From Nitrospirota bacterium (GTDB taxonomy: Bacteria > Nitrospirota > Leptospirillia > Leptospirillales > Leptospirillaceae), in contig DAHXNG010000071.1 in the NCBI GenBank assembly GCA_027366615.1, positions 1-43,033 of the forward strand: a stretch of 43,033 bases of DNA, read 5' to 3'. The notes below the pieces were generated by a model, which saw nothing but the letters and a program-made list of their open reading frames with translations, was not told the origin of the DNA and made no database searches. The stretch's first letter is position 1. Each line of letters begins with the position of its first letter. Positions 35,950 through 43,033 of this stretch are shown here, piece after piece. The translations under genes and the position numbers were made by a program.

Positions 35950-37481
35950 TCGATCGTGGAAGGCGGCTTGGGAGAGATGTCGAATACCACCCGGTTGATT
36001 CCGGGAACGGTGGCGATGATGCGGTGAGAGATGCGGGCGAGGAGCGCCGGGTCGAGAAAGTGGACGTCTGCGGTCATGCCATCGACCGATTGGACTGCCC
36101 GGATCGCCGCCACATTTTCATAGGTTCGGGCGTCGCCCATGACCCCGACCGACTTGACCGGGAGCAGGACGGCAAAGTATTGCCAGAGGTCGGCGCGGTA
36201 AGACGAGGCCTCGACCTCCTCCCGCACGATGGCGTCGGCCTCCCGAAGGATCTCGAGACGTTCCTCTGTGATCGATCCGAGGATGCGGATGGCGAGCCCT
36301 GGACCCGGAAAGGGCTGGCGAGAGACAAAACGGTCGGGAAGACCCAGCTCCCGGCCAAGACGACGCACCTCGTCCTTGAAGAGCTCCCGCAGGGGTTCGA
36401 CAAGGGCGAAGGGCATGCGCTTCGGAAGCCCTCCGACATTGTGGTGCGACTTGATCACGGCGGAGGGTCCCCCGAAGGAGGAGACGCTTTCGATGACGTC
36501 GGGGTAGAGTGTCCCCTGGGCAAGGTAGCGATAATTGCCCCGCCGTTTGGCCTCCCGGCCGAAGACATCGATGAAGGCCCTGCCGATGATCTTCCGTTTC
36601 TTTTCCGGGTCGGCCACGCCCCGGAGACGGTCGAGAAAGAGCTGGCGGGCGTCGATGACCTCAAGGGGGATCCCCAGGGAGTCGAGGTCACCCCGGAGTT
36701 CGGAGAGCTCGTTTTTCCGGAGAAGGCCGTTGTCGACGAAGAAGGCGTGGAAGCGGTTTTTCAGGGCGCGGTGGCAGAGAAGGGCGGTCACTGTGGAGTC
36801 GATGCCGCCGGAGAGGGCACAGATCAGGTGGTCGGATCCGACCTGGGATTGGATCGCCTCAACGTGGCGGTCGAGGTATCCCTTGAGCGTCCAGTTTTTT
36901 GAGATCCCGCAAATATCCCGAAGAAAATGGCGAAGGAATTCGACACCTCCTGCCGTCTGGGTCACCTCCGGGTGAAACTGGACCCCGTAGATCCCCTTCT
37001 TCCGGTTCTCCATGGCCGCCACCGGCGTTGTGGAGGTCTGTCCTGCGGCCGAAAATCCGGGCGGGAGAGTAATGATGTTGTCGCCGTGGCTCATCAGGAC
37101 GGGGGAGCCCGGAGGAAACACTTTCCAGAGAGGGGAGAGGGTCCCGGCAGGGGAAAAGGGCTGGACGCCGTACTCCCTGACCTTCGCCCGCTCGACCCTG
37201 CCGCCGGCTGTATGCGCAAGGATCTGCATCCCGTAGCAGATGCCCAGGATGGGAAGTCCCATTTCGAGCAGTGCGGGGTCGAGTGTGGGCGCTCCCGGTT
37301 CGTAGACCGAGGCCGGCCCCCCCGACAGAATCAGCGCAAGGGGATTTCTTCGACGGATCTCCTGCAGCGGGGTCGAGGCCGGAAGGATCTCCGAATAGAT
37401 CTCCATCTCGCGGATGCGTCGGGCGATGTTCTGCGTCAGCTGGGATCCGAAGTCGAGAATCAGCACAGGGGCGATGGTCAC
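35940..37481 (-). CDS. guaA: GMP synthase (glutamine-hydrolysing)
   Basis: VLILDFGSQLTQNIARRIRE, GICYGMQILAHTAGG, ALSGGIDSTVTALL, QPFPGPGLAIRILG, PPSTIEWE. Start placed at GTG 37481 (TIAPVLILDFGSQ); the longer ORF is spurious. Confidence 0.96.
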   Translation of the reverse strand: MTIAPVLILDFGSQLTQNIARRIREMEIYSEILPASTPLQEIRRRNPLALILSGGPASVYEPGAPTLDPALLEMGLPILGICYGMQILAHTAGGRVERAKVREYGVQPFSPAGTLSPLWKVFPPGSPVLMSHGDNIITLPPGFSAAGQTSTTPVAAMENRKKGIYGVQFHPEVTQTAGGVEFLRHFLRDICGISKNWTLKGYLDRHVEAIQSQVGSDHLICALSGGIDSTVTALLCHRALKNRFHAFFVDNGLLRKNELSELRGDLDSLGIPLEVIDARQLFLDRLRGVADPEKKRKIIGRAFIDVFGREAKRRGNYRYLAQGTLYPDVIESVSSFGGPSAVIKSHHNVGGLPKRMPFALVEPLRELFKDEVRRLGRELGLPDRFVSRQPFPGPGLAIRILGSITEERLEILREADAIVREEVEASSYRADLWQYFAVLLPVKSVGVMGDARTYENVAAIRAVQSVDGMTADVHFLDPALLARISHRIIATVPGINRVVFDISPKPPSTIEWE

Positions 37482-37515
37482 GGGCGTGCGGGCTTTCTGT
37501 AGTGGGAAGGAGGGA

Positions 37516-38994
<1,479 letters not shown>

Positions 38995-39019
38995 TCATAT
39001 TTGGTCGAATAATCTTTCT

Positions 39020-39048
39020 ATTCTAGATGAACTCCGTCTCAAAGTCAA
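39020..39048 (-). promoter_or_regulatory. Sigma70-type promoter of guaB
   Basis: Minus strand TTGACT-N17-TAGAAT, 35 bp upstream of the guaB ATG. Confidence 0.75.
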
Positions 39049-39119
39049 TGGAGGATCTTTGTGCTAATGCCGATTTATTTATTTTTGTTAATGTCTTAAT
39101 TGTTTTTATCCGGGAGGGA

Positions 39120-39995
39120 TTACAGGAGGCCGCGGAGCTTGAGGTCGACGAACTGACGGGCCGTTCTCCCCGACCGGGAGCCTCGTCCGCGGGAAAAGGA
39201 GAGCGCCGAAAGGAGAAGTCGGAGGGCAGGATCGGAGAGCTCTTCGACCGTGTCGCGGGAGGTCTCCTGCCAGGCGGCCAGGCGGGAGAGGACTCCTCCT
39301 TCCTCTTCCGAAAGGATGCCGGCGGCTCGGGCCTTCGCGAGAACGATGGAGAGGTAGCCCTCCTGCGAAGGTTCGTCGAAGGAGCGGACAATCCCGAAAC
39401 GGTCGCGGATAGCGTGGACGTCGTCGGCCTCCTCTTCGGGATGAAGGGAGTCCCCCCGGGCGGATCGGGACTCGGGGAGAAGGTTGCGGATGTTTGTGGT
39501 GACGACAAGTGCCATGTTCTCGGGAGGGGCCATGGCCCCCCCGTCGAGAAAGGCCTTGAACTGGCGAAAGTCCAGGTCGTCTGGAGAAAAGGCCAGGTCG
39601 TCGAGCAGGAAAAGGTAGAACTCGGGTCGCAGGGAGAGGAGATCGCTCAGGGGAGCGAAAAAAGGGATCCCGGTAATGTCGGCCTGAACGAGCCGGAGCG
39701 GGGGGAGTCCCGGATCCTGGTTCCACTCGTTCCAGAGGGAGAGGACAAGCGAGGTCTTTCCCGTTCCCCGGTGGCCGTGGAGAAGCGCCGGAAGGGGAGG
39801 CAGTCCCCGGGTCATTCCCCGGAGGTTCTTCCGGAGGATCTCTGCGGTCTCTTCCTGGCCGGACAGCTCTCCGGGAAGGATTGTCCGCGGATGGTGAATC
39901 GCGTGGAGAAAGGGGAGCTGGCCGGGAGGAGAGACGAGACGGAGGGCCTTGTGTGGTCCTTCGAGAACGTGACCTTCGTCGATCCTGTCAAACAT
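39120..39995 (-). CDS. DUF815 family AAA-type ATPase
   Basis: ALLHGHRGTGKTSLVLSLWNEW P-loop, FYLFLLDDLAFSPDD, RSGRTARQFVDLK. Confidence 0.88.
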   Translation of the reverse strand: MFDRIDEGHVLEGPHKALRLVSPPGQLPFLHAIHHPRTILPGELSGQEETAEILRKNLRGMTRGLPPLPALLHGHRGTGKTSLVLSLWNEWNQDPGLPPLRLVQADITGIPFFAPLSDLLSLRPEFYLFLLDDLAFSPDDLDFRQFKAFLDGGAMAPPENMALVVTTNIRNLLPESRSARGDSLHPEEEADDVHAIRDRFGIVRSFDEPSQEGYLSIVLAKARAAGILSEEEGGVLSRLAAWQETSRDTVEELSDPALRLLLSALSFSRGRGSRSGRTARQFVDLKLRGLL

Positions 39996-40650
39996 CGAAG
40001 AAGAGGTCGCCCGCTCCGTCCTTCCGGTTTTCCTGGGCCATCTCGGTCTCGAAGGTGATCTTCTTGAAGAGGAGAAGATCGTAAAGCCGTCCCGCCTGAG
40101 TCCTGATGTCCGGAGCCTCCAGAAGAAACTGGCGTTCCGTGGCCGTGAAAGGAAGGAATGCCGACCAGTGCTGGAGAAGGGAGATCGGATCCTTTGCCGA
40201 CTCGTTGATCCACTTGAGTTCGGATGTCAGGTCCCACTGGGTCAGCACCTCCGAGACGACGGAGCCGATACGGTCCATGTCGGCCTGGGCCAGAGGCCAG
40301 CGGCTCTCTGGGCGAAGGACGGAGACGAGGGCCGTGCGCCACTCCTCATTGGAGGTCTCCTCTTCGATATCGAAGGTCGAGATGCCGAGGAGGGTGATAT
40401 AGTAGCGCCCGTCGGGGAGTCTGTTGCTCTGGACGATCTTTCCCAGTGTTCCCCGTTTTTCGACAGGAGGAGTCTGGTCGTACTGCTCCTCCCAGCCTTC
40501 CTTGAGGAGGGTCATGCCGACGAGGTGCTCCCCCTCGAGGGCGGATTCGATCATCTTCCGGTAGCGCGGCTCGAAGATATGAAGGGGCCGGAGGGTCTTC
40601 GGAAAAAGAACGACATTCGGAAGTGGAAATAGTGGAATCTCTATGGGCAT
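39988..40650 (-). CDS. LON peptidase substrate-binding domain protein (COG2802)
   Basis: IPLFPLPNVVLFPKTLRPLHIFEPRYRKMIESAL...RGTLGKIVQSNRLPDGRYYITLLG. Confidence 0.9.
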   Translation of the reverse strand: MPIEIPLFPLPNVVLFPKTLRPLHIFEPRYRKMIESALEGEHLVGMTLLKEGWEEQYDQTPPVEKRGTLGKIVQSNRLPDGRYYITLLGISTFDIEEETSNEEWRTALVSVLRPESRWPLAQADMDRIGSVVSEVLTQWDLTSELKWINESAKDPISLLQHWSAFLPFTATERQFLLEAPDIRTQAGRLYDLLLFKKITFETEMAQENRKDGAGDLFFDV

Positions 40651-40771
40651 GGCGGCTTAACCTCCCATGAAGGCCGTGAGGAATGGATCCGGGAGAAGGG
40701 CGCTCCTGCTCCTCCCCGTATGTGCTTACTGTATGGTGACCCGGAACCCTTTGGTCGTCGGTCCATGACGA

Positions 40772-41155
40772 TCAGTCCTCTTCATAAAGTGTATAGCCAG
40801 CAGGCTCTTTTCTGATGATTCCTCTGGCATCGGGAAAGGCCGCCCCGAAGAGGGCAAGCCTCCCGAACCATACTGTCGTATCGGCAGAATACGGGAATGT
40901 CTTGAGCCTTCCAGGAACCCTTCGTTCGAGGGCGCCCAGCGCCGCCTCGAAGGTCGGATAGCTCCCGACCTTGAGAAGGTGATTGCTTGCCGCAAGTCTC
41001 TGGTGAACCGCCGGCGAGGCGAGTTCGTGCATCCCGTAGAAGGCGCCCCCGGAGATCAGGAGGAGGCCCAGGGTCACCATGACGGCAAGCTGGCGGGAAA
41101 AGCTCTGGAATGCGGCCGACCAGCTGGAGCTGTCGCCTTTTGAAAAAAAAGCCAC
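40772..41155 (-). CDS. Small membrane-anchored hypothetical protein
   Basis: GTG start 41155 with TCAGGAGG upstream; one TM (LAVMVTLGLLLISGGAFYGM). Confidence 0.6.
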   Translation of the reverse strand: MAFFSKGDSSSWSAAFQSFSRQLAVMVTLGLLLISGGAFYGMHELASPAVHQRLAASNHLLKVGSYPTFEAALGALERRVPGRLKTFPYSADTTVWFGRLALFGAAFPDARGIIRKEPAGYTLYEED

Positions 41156-41297
41156 GAAGGCCTCCTGAGGGGTAAGGGGAGTCGTCAACCCTATTATCGT
41201 TCCGGATTCGGGGGGTGGAGTCAAGTCTTGCGATTTGCTAAGGTTTGAGGGAAGGGAAGGGACTTGGTCCGCGCATGGTTTACGGGGGGGGTGGACG

Positions 41298-41858
41298 ATG
41301 GAAGGATCGAAGAGGAGTGCCGAAGAAGACCGCTCATCGTGGCGGGTGGTCCCTGCCGTCCCGGGAGATGCCGCTGTCATGGCCCGATTCTGGGTCCGGC
41401 TGATGGACGAGGAGGCGCCGCCCCTCTTCCGTGCCGGGACGGAAGGTCTGTCCCGGGCGGAAAAGGCCTTCGACCGGATGCTTGCGCAACGGGCCACCTA
41501 CCGGGGATTCCTGCTTTACCCGGTATCGCCTCTCCCTGCGGTAGGCCGGGAGGCCCGGGGGGAGGGAGCCGTGCGGGAGCCTGGGGGCTTCATTCTGGGT
41601 TCGGTCTATGAGCGGCTCTACGGGGAACCCTCCCGGGCGGGCAATATCATGCACTGGTATGTTCTCCCCGAGCTGCGGGGGAGAGGGGAGGGGGGGAGAC
41701 TCTACCACGCGCTCATGGACTGGTTCCGGGCGGAGGAGGTGGAGAGCGTCGAGGTGATGGCCCGCGCCGAACCGTCGCGGACTGCGGCCTGGAGTCGGCA
41801 GGGTTTTTCCGTTGTGCTCGACCTTCTTGTCATGCGGGCGCCCTGGTCCTCCGACTGA
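41298..41858 (+). CDS. GNAT family N-acetyltransferase
   Basis: WYVLPELRGRGEGGRLYHALMDWFRAEEVESVEVMARAEPSRTAAWSRQGFSV. Confidence 0.8.
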   Translation: MEGSKRSAEEDRSSWRVVPAVPGDAAVMARFWVRLMDEEAPPLFRAGTEGLSRAEKAFDRMLAQRATYRGFLLYPVSPLPAVGREARGEGAVREPGGFILGSVYERLYGEPSRAGNIMHWYVLPELRGRGEGGRLYHALMDWFRAEEVESVEVMARAEPSRTAAWSRQGFSVVLDLLVMRAPWSSD

Positions 41859-41871
41859 CAGGGAGGATCGT

Positions 41872-43027
41872 CTAGAGATCGGGAAGGTCGTCTCCCTTTC
41901 CGGTGAAGAGCTTTCCTTCCCACCGCGCAAGAAGGAATCCCCGGATGTAGGGGTCGATCTTGCCATCGAGGATTTCGTCGACCCGGGAGGATTCGATGCC
42001 TGTCCGGTGGTCCTTCACGATCTGGTAGGGCTGAAGGACATAGGATCGTATCTGGCTTCCCCAGGCGTTGTCCTTCTTGTTCTCGGCCCCGGAGACCATG
42101 TCGAGCTCGGCCTTCTTCTTCTGGCGTTCGAGTTCGAAGAGGCGCGCCCTCAGGACCTTGAAGGCCATCTCGCGGTTCTGGATCTGGGAGCGCTCGTTCT
42201 GGCTCGAGATGACGATCCCTGAGGGCATGTGTGTGAGCCGGACCGCTGACGAGGTCTTGTTCACGTGCTGGCCACCGGCCGAGGAGGCGCGGAAGGTATC
42301 GATCCGGATATCTTCGTCGCGAATGTCGACCTCGATATCCCCCTCGATCTCGGGGTAGACGAAGACGGAGGCGAAGGAGGTGTGGCGGCGTTTGGCCGCA
42401 TCGAAGGGGGAGATGCGGACCAGACGGTGGACGCCGCTTTCAGCCTGGAGAAAGCCGAAGGCAGACTCCCCCCGGATCCGGACCGTGGCACTCTTGATGC
42501 CGGCCTCCTCTCCTGGCTGAAGGTCGAAGACTGTCGTCTCGAAGCCCCGGCCCTCGGCCCACCGGAGGTACATGCGGAGCAACATCTGGGCCCAGTCCTG
42601 GGACTCCGTTCCCCCGGCCCCCGGATGGATCTCGAGGATCGCGGGGCTGTCCGAGTACTCGTCGGAGAGGATCTCTTCGAGCTCGAGCTGATCGATCTTC
42701 GAGATGAAGAGGGGAAGGATTCGGGCCGCCTCCGCCAGAAGATCCGGATCCTCTCCCATATCGAGTGCCGTTTCGATCTCCCCTTCCTCTCCGGAGATCT
42801 CCCGGAGGAGATCCCGCCTTTTCTCGATCCGACGCTTTTCCTTGAGAAGCCGCGTGGCCCGTTCGGCATTTTTCCAGAAGGCGGGATCCGCGCTCTGGGC
42901 CTCGAACTGTTCGATGGTCAGGGAGAGGCGTTCCGGGTCAAAGATGCCTCCGGAGCTGGTCAAACCTGTCGCGGTTTTGGGAAAATCGGTCCCGGATTGC
43001 CTGAATATCAATATGGTCTCCGTTCAC
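41872..43027 (-). CDS. prfB: Peptide chain release factor 2, expressed by programmed +1 frameshifting (join of complement 42941..43027 and 41872..42939)
   Basis: GGQHVNKTSSAVRLTH, HPGAGGTESQDWA, HRLVRISPFDA (SPF). Zero-frame N-terminus from GTG 43027 reads VNGDHIDIQAIRDRFSQNRDRFDQLRRHL then CTT TGA C. The real start could lie outside the window. Confidence 0.92.
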
Positions 43028-43033
43028 GGAGGG

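Noticed and set aside
41872-43011. prfB ORF start at 43011 (MIFRQSGTDFPKTATG...)
   Set aside because: This N-terminus is the post-shift frame read upstream of the frameshift site; the zero frame matches the RF2 N-terminus instead.

Overview
High-GC chromosomal window with dense housekeeping gene content. The overall content (multiheme cytochrome c, NifA-like activator, DUF815, DUF2127) would fit a Nitrospirae/Leptospirillum-type chemolithotroph, but that is inference only. I found no rRNA, tRNA, CRISPR array, transposase or phage gene. Recognisable blocks are: a tetraheme cytochrome c behind a partial membrane subunit; an ABC-2 exporter; yajQ; sppA; a MOFRL glycerate kinase; a fully overlapping pyrimidine operon (pyrR-pyrB-pyrC-carA-[radical SAM]-carB); greA; a small zinc-ribbon gene with a sigma54-type promoter; an IscA/ErpA protein; a GGDEF protein; glnA; a GAF-AAA-HTH sigma54 activator; aspS; an RluB/RsuA-type pseudouridine synthase with a ~600-aa repetitive charged tail; guaA; guaB; DUF815; a LON-substrate-binding protein; and prfB with a programmed +1 frameshift site. 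The strongest observations beyond annotation are (1) a highly structured ~265-nt leader before glnA with nested intrinsic terminators, (2) a -24/-12 promoter plus upstream inverted repeat driving a small CxxC/CxxC protein, (3) the repetitive tail on the pseudouridine synthase, (4) the prfB frameshift cassette that the ORF track misses, (5) a radical SAM gene embedded between carA and carB, and (6) a transglycosylase whose start codon lies in the loop of the preceding gene's terminator.
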